In this document: piece after piece, positions 1 to 10,641 of the stretch
Numbering within the stretch: position 1 is the stretch's first letter
How the letters are laid out: every line of letters begins with the position of its first letter
Assembly (NCBI RefSeq): GCF_037126465.1
Contig: NC_088201.1
Span: forward strand, 134,134,052-134,198,051
DNA from: Ornithodoros turicata
Lineage: Eukaryota > Arthropoda > Arachnida > Ixodida > Argasidae
Length of the DNA stretch: 64,000 nucleotides
Direction of reading: 5' to 3'
The notes under the pieces: model-generated
The model's database searches: none
What the model saw: the letters and a program-made list of their open reading frames with translations, nothing else
Told to the model about the DNA's origin: nothing
Program-made: the position numbers and the translations under genes

Positions 1-1021
1 TATTACATCACTTTCTGCCGGTTATCAGTCATGACCTGGTTGATGTGCTATTCTGTATGGCATTACTAGTTGCGTTTTGTTCCGCTATTTGAATGTGTCT
101 TATAATTTGAATGTGAATTAATTTGAATGTATAATACACTGGTGTGTGTGAAAATGAAAACAGCATGTATCCGTACGTACGTCAGACTCCTCGAATTTTG
201 TCATGAGTGGACATGTCGGCGCGTAACGATAGCATGTCTTACATAGTGTATTAAGCCAATTAATGTTGCCTATGCTCTAGTTTACCATATCATTAATAGG
301 TTCTTTTTTTTTTCATTCAGACACCGACAGCTATTCGTGGCCCTACGATTCCCGAGTATGTGGCCCCTGTCACCTGAAAATTCTAGTACAGTTGTGCTAG
401 GATGAAGCGAATGGGTCCTGCGTCTCATTACGTGCTATAAATGTGTATAATAATATCTACTTTATGCAAACCGAATAGGTTCCCTTAAAGATTGTATAAT
501 ATGATAGTCACGCTTTCTGTTGTTCTCCAGTATTTATTCTTTATTTATTCTGCAGTATTCTGTAATAATCGCGTAGATTTACTTATGTTCAAATGTTGCT
601 TCTTGTTTAAATGTTTACCGTGTCAATAAATTTGTACATGTGAATTCCTTCGTCTTCTGGATTTTCATTTTCTGCTTCCCGATAATGTTAGCAGACGGCC
701 AGGCGAAGCGCCCGGAACAGAAAAGGGGGGGGGGGGAGCGAGAATCCGAGTGAGAGGGTGTTGAGAGGACATGCAGCGCACGCTTTTTGGCACCGTTCTC
801 CGGCTAGTTCTTCGCAATTCACTGATGATCACGTGGCCAGGGGGGGGTTTCGTGGCGAAACTGTGGAAGCTACAGCTGCACTCCACTGCTTTCAGTCCTA
901 GTGACTCACGCGCCTCTACCTGTGGCAGGCAGACCGCACACCCCTTTCCACACAACGTCACTCCTCCTTCTCCTCTGCAGTCATCCGAGCGTCTCAGTTT
1001 CGTTTCATTCTTCGTGGCGTG
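1..1021. other. No gene recognised; possible 5' part of a Tigger element
   Basis: The first 640 bases are AT-rich and hold no coding signal I can support. About 690-1021 is richer in G+C and leads straight into a Tigger-type start codon at 1022, as the 5' untranslated part of such an element would. I could not find the matching left terminal inverted repeat, so the left boundary is unknown. Short open frames on both strands here have no recognisable motif. Confidence 0.4.
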
Positions 1022-2600
1022 ATGGCTGAACAACGCACATGGAAGTCCCTGACTTTGGAGCTGAAGGTGGCACTTATCAAAGTCCGGGCAGCAAGTTCAT
1101 CAAGCCATTATCGTGAACTGTTTCGTTCATGCGGGTTTCTGGTCTTCCACCGCCGTACCGGAGCCAGCAGACTAGTTCAGTGGCTGTGATGAATTGTGCA
1201 ACGACGTGATGCGCCTCACATGTTGTGGGGAGAGTGACTTATAGGACTTGAACATCGAGGACTATGCGTAAGGTCCTTCATTTTCCGTGATTCCACGAAA
1301 TTCCGCGGAATTCGGAATTAATCGCGGAATCCTTCGTTTGGCACAGATTTTCACAGAATCCTTTATTTTTAAGGGTGTGTGGATATTACAGTTCTCAAAT
1401 TCGAATCGAATATCAATCACTCGAAGGATCCGATTCGCGAATTGAAATACCCAATATTTGGGTTTCCGGATAATTTGACTATTCGCCGAATACGAACGAC
1501 ACCTCCCCAAAAGTGGGCTTCACCTGACGCTTCCCTGCATGAGGTGAAGCAGCGCCTACAAAATTGATGCCTGCTTTACGAAATTGTTTATGCTGCAGGA
1601 CGAAACAGACAGGTTGTAGTTTAGCTTTGGATAACATTAGCCCAAATTTATTGTGTATACTTCACCTGAGGAAGGAACGGCGTCCCTCTCTTATGCTGTT
1701 TAGCGGTAGCAGTGGCGGATTTTGATTTGATATCTGGGAGGTTGCCTTCAAGATGCTAAGACTTTTGAATAATGGCTACAGTCCAAGAACAAAAAGGGGT
1801 GTACTAAAAATGTAACTTCCCCAGGGCATGTATTGTAAACTCCTTCCTATAAAGTTCCTATGAGCTCGGTAGATGCTGAAAGGTCTTTCGGCAGACAAAT
1901 GATTTCAGGTGACGGACTGCATCAGATGAGAACAAAAGGTATCATGTATGTAATGCTGAGCCACAACAGTGCTTTGAATCTGTAATTTTTTATACAGACA
2001 ATAACTTTATTCTTTATCTTTTTTATTTTAAAATTTTTAATTTTTTTAATTTTATAACATATTTTTTGTTCCCACATTATGCAAGAAAATAAAGTGTCTC
2101 CCATTTTATGCAGCTGTTGACAGCTCTCCGCGGAAAATCGCAGAATTTTGAATTTGCTGCAGCAGAAAACAGAGGGCCTTAACTATGCGCTCTACGATGG
2201 CGATGTTCCAGTAGCGGTGAACTGAATGACACTGAAATCAAACTGAGTGATACTGAAATCGTCGAGAGTGCCCACAGTAGTGACATGCCGGGAGGAGCGT
2301 CTCATGCGTTGCATTCAAGTGCATGAAGATGCTTTCTTGTTCCCAGACGCGAATGCCAAGCAGATTGCTATTACGGAGTTATTCCGTCTCAGACGATGTT
2401 GAAAAATATATGGCTTCGGAATTGTTTACAAGTCCTATTATTGTATGAACACTTTTCTTTTCTTTTTTTTACGTTTTATAACATAGCGCATTGTGGTAAC
2501 ATCGTGGCAACGTAGTTTTCGCTGTTCGCTTAACTCAAAACCGCGCTTATCTAGAAATTTTTTCCAGTTTTTACAACTTCGAGTTATCGGGGGTTTACTG
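1022..2600 (+). pseudogene. Tigger/pogo-type transposase pseudogene, internally deleted and interrupted by a hAT MITE
   Basis: The start codon at 1022 opens with MAEQRTWKSLTLELKVALIK, which parallels the N-terminal CENP-B-like helix-turn-helix of the better preserved transposase at 6676. After about 20 residues the frame jumps to C-terminal transposase sequence (NCFVHAGF, then CDELCNDVMRL), so the catalytic DDE core is missing. A hAT MITE (1269-2181) splits the C-terminal part; skipping it and one copy of its 8-bp target duplication brings IEDYALYDGDVPV into one frame, which aligns with QYALYEKDVPV of the 6676 gene. A stop lies just before this point. The right terminal repeat ends in GTTTACTG at 2600, followed by TA. 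The element cannot encode a transposase. Confidence 0.75.
1269..2181. mobile_element. Composite hAT-like MITE with 8-bp target duplication ACTATGCG
   Basis: ACTATGCG occurs at 1261-1268 and again at 2182-2189. The element ends are inverted (TAAGGTCC at the left, GGGCCTTA at the right). An 8-bp duplication with short terminal inverted repeats is the hAT signature. No transposase is present. The interior carries a second hAT-type end (AGGGTGTGTGGATATT near 1373) and a hairpin at 1517-1550, both shared with other elements in this window. A second copy of the same composite lies at 36612-37510. It interrupts the Tigger pseudogene described above. Confidence 0.85.
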
Positions 2601-3220
2601 TATTCTCGAATTCCCTGTCTGGAAATCAGAGGAAACATTACTCGGACAAGGGCAATCAGTGAGTGCCCTTTGGTATGGATAAGTCCAACCAGGGGGTGAC
2701 TGGAGGGCCTTTGGCGACTGACAGGTGGGCGGGACGGATGGAGTCTGCTGGTGGGGGAGAGCCTGGATCAGCTTGTAGAATTTTGCTTCAGATTAGCTCC
2801 GAACATGTTCATACGTCCAGCAGCATAACACAGTGTTCGACACAACATAGCCACATCAGAACTCACACTGGGAAGTGAAAGTTGGCATATTTACTGAGGA
2901 CTGGTCACTTTTAGAAGCTGCTGCAAATAATAGCTGGCTTGTCGACCAGACAAAGCATTTTTTTCTTTCTAGAAGTCTAGCTTTCATTCATCATTGCTGC
3001 ATGCACAAAGGGCACATAAGGGAGTGGGAGGTATCACCGGTGTCATAACACTGTCACATGGGAGCCAGATGTTGGGAGGAGACAGGGAACTACTCACTTC
3101 CCAGAAGGAATAGCAAGAGAGGGGGTGCACAAGTTGACGAAAACAAAGCAGGAAGTAATCAACACTTGAAGTAATTGTTTAGCGGTGCCTTTCTCATTAA
3201 TTAGAGCTTGAAGTTTTCAG
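2601..3220. other. No complete gene; one possible zinc-finger remnant
   Basis: Apart from the possible C2H2 remnant ending at 2878 I see no supported gene, RNA or element boundary here. Confidence 0.4.
2663..2878 (+). pseudogene. Possible vestigial C2H2 zinc-finger end
   Basis: The frame ends in HSHIRTHTGK followed by a stop at 2876-2878. H-x3-H followed by TGxK matches the end of a C2H2 finger plus the inter-finger linker. The preceding residues (SSEHVHTSSSITQCSTQ) lack a clear C-x2-C pair, so at most one decayed finger is present. It matters because the repeated cassette exons in this window resemble N-terminal exons of zinc-finger proteins, and this is the only zinc-finger-like trace seen. 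The match is short and may be chance. Confidence 0.25.
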
Positions 3221-4367
3221 CAGGGTGTTGAACTAAACCTGAACCTGAACCGAAAACCGTACCCCAACCATTATGTTTGATGGAACCGAACCTGAATCAA
3301 ACTTTTCATGATACCGAAGCGGAGTAGAACCACAAAAAAATAACAGTAGTTTGCAACAAAACGGTTTGGACATAAAAGAAGCCAGCATAAGAGTTCAAGT
3401 GCCTCTCAATCCCCGGGCGAGGACACATAGGTCTCCGTATCAGAAATTTCGCAAATTTTCACCCAGCAGTGAAACGAGGACGTACAGTAATCATGCTTTC
3501 AGTCTTGAAGCGCAGTCTTGAAGCACAGTTGTCCTTGTGAACACCGCAGCTAGCGCCCCACGCACTGCGGCATCTGCTCTTCAGAGAGGAGGCGCCACGC
3601 GGGCGAGCGAAACAGGAATGGAGCAGGTCAGTTGTGTAGCTCTATAGGACGAATACTGCGATTAAGCAAACGTGCAACATTTCCCTTTACATGTGAGCAG
3701 TCAGAAACAAGACAAGTGGAGAAGGAGCATATGCAGAACAGTGCTTGTATGACTGGTGGTGGTTTGAAAAGCAAATGTAGTCCTGCTTACTGGTAGTGGA
3801 ACTGCGTCTTGACGCATTGCCTTTGTGTTGTGGATTAACTGGTACACTGCTGTGAGCTTGGACAGAGCAAGGCTGGCAGACTTATTTTCAACATGCTTCA
3901 AAACGATTTCCGATCAATTCACGCTGCGAATACGTGTGTTGGCAAGTGTCGTTGTCAATGTAAAATGCTTAAAAGTCTTATTAGGTTTCCTTTAAATGTA
4001 TCTTGATGGCGCTGGGCGTGTGAAAAAAGATTTTGAGAACAGAAAGTAGCAGGGCTACACTGCTTCATCAGCGTAGACGTAATTTTCAAGTGTTCATCCA
4101 TATCTACTTTCTCGCTAAAGGGAGTACCTCGGCATTAAAAACATAAGTGCACACAACAGCATCATCTATTAGCCATGCATTTCCTGATAAAAGCAGTTTT
4201 GTGGGAGATATAAAATGAAATTGTTGAACCAGTTCGCGAACCAGTTTGGGGCTGTGAACTGGTTCGATTATTGGCATGGCCGAACCAAAACTGAACCAGA
4301 ACGAAATCCAAGGAATGCAAACCTGAACCCCAAACCGAACTTGTATTTTTTGCGGTTCGACACCCTG
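3221..4367. mobile_element. hAT-like MITE with 8-bp target duplication GTTTTCAG
   Basis: GTTTTCAG is found at 3213-3220 and 4368-4375. The element starts CAGGGTGTTGAAC and ends GGTTCGACACCCTG, an imperfect terminal inverted repeat. The ends are rich in AACCTGAACC-like repeats and their complement. No transposase frame is visible; the interior holds only short open frames without motifs. Confidence 0.8.
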
Positions 4368-4389
4368 GTTTTCAGGAAATACATTTTTC

Positions 4390-5005
4390 TAGAGGTGGGA
4401 CGAATCCAGAATTTGCTGAATCCGAATCCAAGGAAGGTTCTGCGAATCTATGAATCCTTCTTGGAATAAAAGTTTAAAAAGCCAGAAGAATAAAAAAACA
4501 CTTCTACTGAAAACTGTTTTTAAAGCAGAATTTGATATATTTTGTTAATTAAAAACAAATTAAATAATTGTTCACATTCAGGAAAACACATAGCCATATA
4601 CTTCCCCTTAAATGTAATTTATTTAACATGTTGTTCATCGACTACAAGAAATACATAGACTCTCGGGACTCAATTCTTTCCACAAAAACTAAGCAATAAT
4701 CACAACCAAAACCATGTTACTTTTAAACTTGTAATGTAAGAGTTTCTGCCTGAACTGTTTCAGTTCAGAGCAAAGTAAACAACCAGGAAAACACAGCTGA
4801 AAGTTTTAATTGGCTGCAGATTTTTCTTCAAACACAGCAGCATCCTCACCCGCTCAGGGTCTAGCCTAGTGCATTTTTTATCAGCTATGTGCCTTAGAGT
4901 CCTCCTGACATTACTGCTGAGTGTGTGACCAGGAACTTTCTAGACCAATTATGCATTCGGTGGAATCCCTGCCTAGAATTCGAGGATTTGGTTGGCTCAT
5001 CCTTA
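4390..5005. mobile_element. Probable hAT-like MITE
   Basis: CATTTTTC (4382-4389) and TATTTTTC (5006-5013) form an 8-bp target duplication with one mismatch. The ends TAGAGGTGGGACGAATCC and GGTTGGCTCATCCTTA are a degenerate inverted repeat. The interior is AT-rich and non-coding. Confidence 0.5.
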
Positions 5006-5013
5006 TATTTTTC

Positions 5014-5325
5014 CCAATTCGGGGGCTAAAAATTGGGGAAATCGACATGTGCTCTAAATTCATGTAAATTCGGAAGAAAAACTTCCCGTATGCTAAATTA
5101 GGGCAGAAATCGGGTTCTATTGCGCAGATGAACTGCACTGCTTTGGTACAAACGGCCATGTAATTGCATTTGCTGCCAAACAAGCTGGCGCGCATTCCTA
5201 CAGACATTTCAGTGAGGGCGATTTGCGGCATAAAAATCGGGTTTCACGCTAAAGAGGCAATCTTGAATTCAGGGTGCACATGAAGGGAAGAAACGAGTTA
5301 AGCCTTAAAACTTCAGGCTCTAGAT
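5014..5325 (-). repeat. Dispersed repeat shared with 47924-48198
   Basis: Read on the minus strand, this stretch aligns with 47924-48198 over about 250 bases, including AGCAAATGCAATTACATGG against AGCAAATGCAGCTACATCG and the AGAGCCTGAAG start. An open frame on the minus strand in this copy is not preserved in the other, so I do not call it coding. The family is unidentified. Confidence 0.55.
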
Positions 5326-5598
5326 CTCTGTGACTTTTTGCATCTGTCCCAGTCCCACCACAAAAAAGGAATTCACTATATCGAGGTCGGAAATATATAC
5401 TACATGGCTTTCAATAGAGAATAAGAAAGAAAATAGATTGAAAACAGAAAAGAAAATAATTTGCGAAGAAAACTTAGCAAAATCAAGGTTTGTTGTCAAA
5501 AATCTGCATCAACTTCCCCTTGAACAGTGCCATTTGTGGTCAACGTAACAGAATGGGAAGTCAACTAATAGTAATGAAGGTACTCCCACAGTTAACTA
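5326..5598. other. No gene recognised
   Basis: AT-rich sequence with a short lysine-rich open frame on the plus strand and no motif or repeat boundary that I can support. Confidence 0.4.
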
Positions 5599-6273
5599 CT
5601 GTATAAGCGGTTACATTTGCGGGCTCAATAATTCATGAATTTGCGAGGAGCCACGATCAGGCAATTATTCACGGAACCTCAAATTCGCGGTAATGCAGTG
5701 CGTCGCCCCGCACGAGGCATCGTTGGGACATTCCACCTTGAACTAACAAAAGGGCAAGAACCCATTTCATGCCTTTTAAGTCTGCGGAGTGCCACAATGA
5801 AGGGTCATCACTCGGCTGGCCTCTGGGTCATTGCAGAATTTCCGTGTCTCCCGTCATTCTTGTGCCCGTATCGACACAGTGAACACTGTGACAGCTTCGT
5901 ATCTTTCGACTCATTACCGTCTTGTCCTTGCTCCGGTACTTCAAGCCAACATCGCCGCGTCCTCCCCCTTCAACCAGCGACCACGTGCATGGACTGCCCG
6001 ACAGTGCCGTCCTCCATATGGTAGGCGACAATTTTTTTTCTGCTGCTAACGAACATGTCTCGCGGACTACAAGAACAACTACAGTCCTGAAATCAGGTGC
6101 AGAACTGAAAGTGCAGTATAAGGGCGTAGTAAACCACGTACATAAGATGTATCAGCATCCTGGGCCTTATTTCTTTCTTGTATTTTCTGTCATTGCTTCG
6201 AATATTTCGCAAAAAAAGGGCGTTCACAAATTTCACGAAAAATCAGTCCTCGCGAAAATTACTACTTATTCAG
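5599..6273. mobile_element. TA-flanked MITE
   Basis: The ends CTGTATAAGCGGTTACATTT and the complement of AATTACTACTTATTCAG form an inverted repeat of about 25 bp, flanked by TA at 5597-5598 and 6274-6275. This fits a non-autonomous Tc1/mariner/pogo-type element. Overlapping open frames on both strands inside it have no transposase motif. Confidence 0.65.
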
Positions 6274-6675
6274 TATGTATTACTACTAAGTAAACTTACG
6301 TTATCTCGAACTCGCATATCTCGAAATATCGGATAATTCCAAGGTTTCCGGCATCACGGAATTAAATTCACTGTTTACCATGCATTTGGCATCGCTTATC
6401 TCGAAGCATTTTTGGGACTGAGTATTTCGTCACCGAAACATTAAAAGATGCGCGCGCTGCAGCTCCACACCTCCTCCCCCGGCAATCTCCTCCCACCTCT
6501 GTTGTCGTCCTCTCACGTCGGGAGAGCCCTGAAATCTCATTGGTCGGTCTGCATAAGTGGATAGAGGAATCGAAAATAAAGGGCGAAAGGGAAGTGGACT
6601 GGGTGGACGTTCGTCAGTTCGTCAGAAACTGCAACCAGTGTCCACGTGTTTGTCAAACTTTGTGCTTTCCTCAAC

Positions 6676-8777
6676 ATGGCAAAGGCAGGGAAGCAGTGCA
6701 AAGAGCTAACGCTGGAGCAGAAAGTTGCGCTGATCAAGGAAGTTGACAAAGGAGGTAGGGCCAAATCATTAATTGCCAAAGAATTTGGCATTCCTTCGTC
6801 AACGCTATCAACAATCTTGAAGAATAGAGCCCGAGTCTTTGAGACCTTCGAACAAAGTTTTTCGAGCAAGAGGAAAAGGTCTCGAAACTTCCCTGATGTC
6901 GAAGAAGTGCTACTCTTCTTGCTACAGGATGCAAGAGCTGCCAATTTGACAGGGACAGACCCATTATTAATGGAGAAAGCGGACACCCTGGCATTGCAGA
7001 TGGGCTACACCGATTTCAGCTGCAGTGTTGGCTGGTTCGACCGATTCAAGAAGAGGCACAACGTATCGTCCAAGACCATCCATGGCGAAAGCGGCGCCGT
7101 TGATGGTGCAGTTGCGGACAACTGGCGCAGCCATCGGCTCGTCGAGTTGGAGAGCTTGTACAACGACAAAGACATCTTCAATTTGGACGAGGCAGCTCTT
7201 TTTTATAAGATGCTGCCCAACAGGATGTTTACTTTGAAGGATGACCCCTGCAGAGGAGCCAAGCAGCGGAAAGACAGAGTGACGATCCTTTTCGGAACGA
7301 ACGCTACTGGCGAAGAAAAGCCCCCACTTCTAATCATTGGGAGAGCTAGGAGACCAGTGTGCTTGCGAAATGCAAGGCTGCCAAAGGACGTTATTTACAC
7401 ATCTAACAAGACTGCTTGGATGACGGCTGCAGTGTTCGAAGAGTATGTGCGCACGCTTGACCGAAAGCTGGCAAGGCAGAAACGCAAAGTTCTCTTCGTT
7501 GTTGATAACTGCTCGGGACATGGAACAATTGCGAATCTCGAAGCCATCACCGTGGAGTTTCTCCCTGCCCTGACATCAGTTTTACAGCCGATGGATCAGG
7601 GAGTGATCGAGATGACCAGGAAGATCTACAGAAAGAATCTTCTCTGGCGGATTTTGTTGTACAGGGTTATTCTAGAAAATGTTACACATTTCGATCGCAC
7701 CGTAAAAATAGGTTTGGTTTGGCCCATCCCAAACTTTGCAGACTAATAACCATTTATCTGAAGTTTCATTTGAATTTTTTATAAGCACTATGGTTATGTC
7801 AAAAGAAAATTAAAAATAAAGCAAGATCTCGCCCCATGCATTTTCAATGGCCTATTCCACACAAACACCGCCATTTTTTCTTGTGTCCGCTTCATGTTCG
7901 CATCACTTGACACAGGTAGCACTGCCTACAACAATGTGACAGGCCGATTCTGACATTATGCACCAATCCTCTTGTTCCAGTCTTGTTCTGTATGCTGGTG
8001 CAACCTGTGTGTGGTGAAATGAAAATGAAGCGCACACAGCAGAAAATGTCGGCTTTTGAGTGAGACAGGCCATAGAAAATGCATAGAGTGAAATTTTGCT
8101 TGATTTTTAATTTTTCTTCTACAGGACCACAATGCTCACAAAAAATCCCAACAGAACATCAGACAAATGGCTACGAGTCTGCAAAGTTTGGTGTTGGATA
8201 AACCCAGTCTTCTATTTTTACGATGCGATCAAAATGTGAAACGTTTGCTAGACTAACCCTGTAGTATGACAACGGCAAGGGGTACGACACAGACCTTCTG
8301 GGTGCCATTTACCTCATTGACGACGCCTGGATGAATGTGCGTCCGTCCTCAATAGCGACCTCCTTCGCTCATGCAGGATTCTCCCGGACCTCAAGTTTCC
8401 CGCAAACTGATGCCGACCAGTTCACTGACTGTGATGAGCTCTGCCGGGAAGTACTCCAACTCACCAGTGATGGGTGCTGTGACGCCGACGTAGATATGGT
8501 CTTCTAGCAGTACGCACTGTACGAGAAGGATGTCCCGGTATGTGGGGAAATGACGGACAGTGAAATAATCGAAATGCCGTCGGACCGTGCTTCGTGTGGG
8601 ACAGACGACGTTGAAGAGGGAGAAGCCCACGAAGAGCCTCGGGATGTCCCAACTTTCACCGAAACAATGGAACTCCTGTGTTTGTTACGGAACAAGGTCG
8701 AGTGCAGCGGGGGTGAAGAACGTTTGATGCTTTGCGTAAAGCATCCTGAGGACGGTTTCCTCACGCCAACGGCATGA
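6676..8777 (+). pseudogene. Tigger/pogo-type transposase, split by a MITE and carrying a stop
   Basis: I start at the ATG at 6676 (MAKAGKQCKELTLEQK) because family members begin just before the helix-turn-helix; an earlier in-frame ATG at 6646 is less likely. From 6676, residues about 10-55 form the N-terminal HTH and about 90-130 the CENP-B-type HTH (WFDRFKKRHNV). Catalytic aspartates are visible in FNLDEAALF (D171), FVVDNCSGH (D277) and PMDQGVIE (D307). A MITE (7662-8261) interrupts the frame after LLWRILL. Coding resumes with YDNGKGYDTDLLGAIYLID, then CDELCREVLQL, an in-frame TAG near 8503 and DSEIIEMPSD to the stop at 8775-8777. A stop also lies at the MITE junction. It is non-functional as it stands. 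Confidence 0.85.
7662..8261. mobile_element. 600-bp foldback MITE inserted in the transposase gene
   Basis: The left arm starts CAGGGTTATTCTAGAAAATG and the complement of the right end reads CAGGGTTAGTCTAGCAAACG. The arms stay complementary for about 240 bp each, leaving a central spacer near 100 bp. TA flanks both sides (7660-7661 and 8262-8263). No coding capacity. Transposase coding sequence on both sides defines the boundaries. Confidence 0.85.
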
Positions 8778-9050
8778 AGGCAGTCGCTGATAACGTCGTT
8801 TTTGTGAAGCAATGTGTAAATAAAGTCCCACCTTTGATTGTGCAAATTGGGATTTTGTTCCTGGCCGTAAGTACTGCACCCACTGGGAAGGTTTCACTAT
8901 TTCTGTCACAACTAAGCTTGCAAAAGCAAGAAAAGCTTGCAATATATCATTACTGCATTGAAAATCGCGATGTATCGCTTATCTCGAAACTCCGCCTATT
9001 TCGAATTTTTGGGCAGTTTTTATGACTTCGATTTAACGAAGTTTACTATA

Positions 9051-9530
9051 AAGTCAGCACTTTTATAAAGCCGGGATTCTTTTGCTCTTGCAATGTTAAT
9101 GTAATAATCAAGTACAGAGAGATCACCAAGCCCGTCGAAGTTAGAAAGCTGGCTAAAAAGATTGGGTGTTGTAGCTAAGAGCAAGTCTAGGATGTTGGAA
9201 AATGATTGGGTAACTCCTGCAGGATTTATAACTAACTGCGAAAGATTAAAGGTGTTACACAATTCCCAGGATGGGATGCATTCACATGAAGCTGACATAA
9301 TCTGTGTGTCACAAGCTACCCAGTTGATCAAAGGGTAATTAAAATCAGCCATATGAAAGATAGGCAGAAGGGAGTATTGTGTCACGACCAGGTTAAGTGC
9401 AGCATGTAGGTGAGATAAGAATATACTGCCATATGAAGGTGGCCTGTATTACACAGCAACTATCACCCAGTGTTTACAACAAACACTCACTCTGATCGCT
9501 TCTGAAGTGGACTTAGTCCAGCTGGGAGTT
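9051..9530 (-). pseudogene. LINE endonuclease fragment (CR1/Jockey-like)
   Basis: The minus strand encodes DFNYPLINW, FNLSQLV, NILDLLLATTPNL and DGLGDLSVLDY. This is the order seen in the C-terminal half of the endonuclease/exonuclease/phosphatase domain of non-LTR retrotransposons. The catalytic SDH-type motif reads LSVLDY here and looks decayed. Upstream (to about 9530) further frames resemble the V-I-V-x-Y-R-P-P region, with frameshifts. No reverse transcriptase follows; the fragment stops at the right end of the Tigger element. Confidence 0.65.
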
Positions 9531-9597
9531 AATGTGAACAGACTGTAATAGGGACACCGTCCCTGCTTCCTCGACCTCTGTTATATTTAGGGGTGTG

Positions 9598-10466
9598 CGA
9601 ATCCGAATATTTTAAGTCAAATCGAATCGAATGGGGGGAAAAAATTCTGAATATCGAATACATATTCGTGCAAAATTTACAATATGTGACTTTCGCACTA
9701 AAAGTTTCCATTTTGTAGCCCATGGCCTTAGTGTAATTTTTCTGGAATTAACTGTCACAAGAGAGACATGCAATTCTTATGTTTAAAGCCTTTACTCTTT
9801 AATTTTACATGAGAGTGCTTCCTGCTTTTCAGGTGAGCCTACACTTACTGGAGTGGTTACCGTCATTTCAAAATTTTATGCTAGGCAGTAGCATGTTATA
9901 TGGATGAGGCTGCAATTGTTTAGGACAACCACAGGCCATTTGTGAAACGAACGAATTGGCATCCTGCCTCAGCTTTGCCATGAATACCTTTTAGTTTCTT
10001 TGCACTCGCCCTAAGAAGTTGCACTACTGAAATTTTAGACATAAAGGACATCTTGAAGACACCCTTCTTGTTCGTGGGCTGTAGTTATTATTCAAGAGTC
10101 CTAACTTTCTAAAGGCAACCTCACAGACATCAAATCAAAGTCCCTCATCAGCACCGCTAAACTACATGTGGGAGTGGCACCACCCGTTCCACAGACGATG
10201 TCTACAAAACTAACTTTGGATAACCTTATCTTAAACTAAACACCGTCCCGCCTGTGTTGGTCCTGCAGAAAGGGCAATTTCGTAAAGCAGGCTTCAACTC
10301 ATGCATGGAAGCATCAGGTGAAGCCCACTTTCGGGTTCGTACATGTATTCGTGGAATAGTCGAATATTCGAAAAATCGAATATTGGATATTCGATTCGCA
10401 AATCGAATAGTTCGAGCGTTTGATATTCAATTCGAATTCGAGAATTCGAGTATTCGCACACCCCTA
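9598..10466. mobile_element. hAT-like MITE (TAGGGGTGTGCG family) with 8-bp target duplication GTTATATT
   Basis: GTTATATT lies at 9590-9597 and 10467-10474, both perfect. The ends are TAGGGGTGTGCGAATCCG and the complement of CGCACACCCCTA. The ends are packed with TTCGAATATTCG-type palindromes. The interior matches 23351-24329 and 54088-54972. It lies in the intron side of cassette copy 1, only 17 bp from that exon's splice donor. Confidence 0.9.
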
Positions 10467-10491
10467 GTTATATTTGACGATATTATCTCAC

Positions 10492-10635
10492 CTGGAAAGC
10501 ATTCTGTGATATGTACTTCTGTGGTCTCAATGGCACCTCCGTCGTAATCTGTGTGGTTTTCTGGTGACACAGGAAAGCTGTGATCTTGAGGTTCTTCCTT
10601 CACATGGATGGTATCACTTCTGTTCACTGTAAAGT
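10492..10635 (-). CDS. KEEP cassette exon, copy 1
   Basis: A 144-nt exon-like unit on the minus strand lies between an acceptor (CTACAG before 10635) and a donor (GTGAGATAATATC after 10492). It opens in phase 1 and closes in phase 1, with no stop. The peptide contains TVNRSDTIHVKEEPQDHSF and, further on, HITECFP. The V-K-E-E tetrad fits the sumoylation consensus psi-K-x-E. The usual ATG position of the family is GTG here, so the unit probably does not start translation in this copy. No flanking exons of the parent gene are identifiable nearby. It could be a functional alternative exon or a duplicated relic; function is unknown. Confidence 0.65.
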
Positions 10636-10641
10636 CTGTAG

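Larger units (their letters stand above)
6288..9048 (+). mobile_element. Tigger/pogo-type DNA transposon (nearly full length, with nested MITE)
   Basis: The left end (AGTAAACTTACGTTATCTCG near 6289) and the complement of the right end (AGTAAACTTCGTTAAATCG, ending near 9048) form a terminal inverted repeat. A TA follows at 9049-9050; the left TA is less certain by one or two bases. Between them lie a transposase gene and subterminal repeats with CTCGAA motifs at both ends. A 600-bp MITE sits inside the gene. Confidence 0.75.

Noticed and set aside
665..1033. 122-codon minus-strand frame
   Set aside because: Antisense to the 5' region and start of a Tigger pseudogene; low-complexity proline/serine content and no motif.
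4911..5231. 106-codon minus-strand frame
   Set aside because: Spans the boundary of a hAT MITE and a dispersed repeat, and the second repeat copy at 47.9 kb does not keep the frame.
5635..6293. Several overlapping plus-strand frames of 70-129 codons
   Set aside because: They lie inside the TA-flanked MITE, and no transposase motif is present in any of them.
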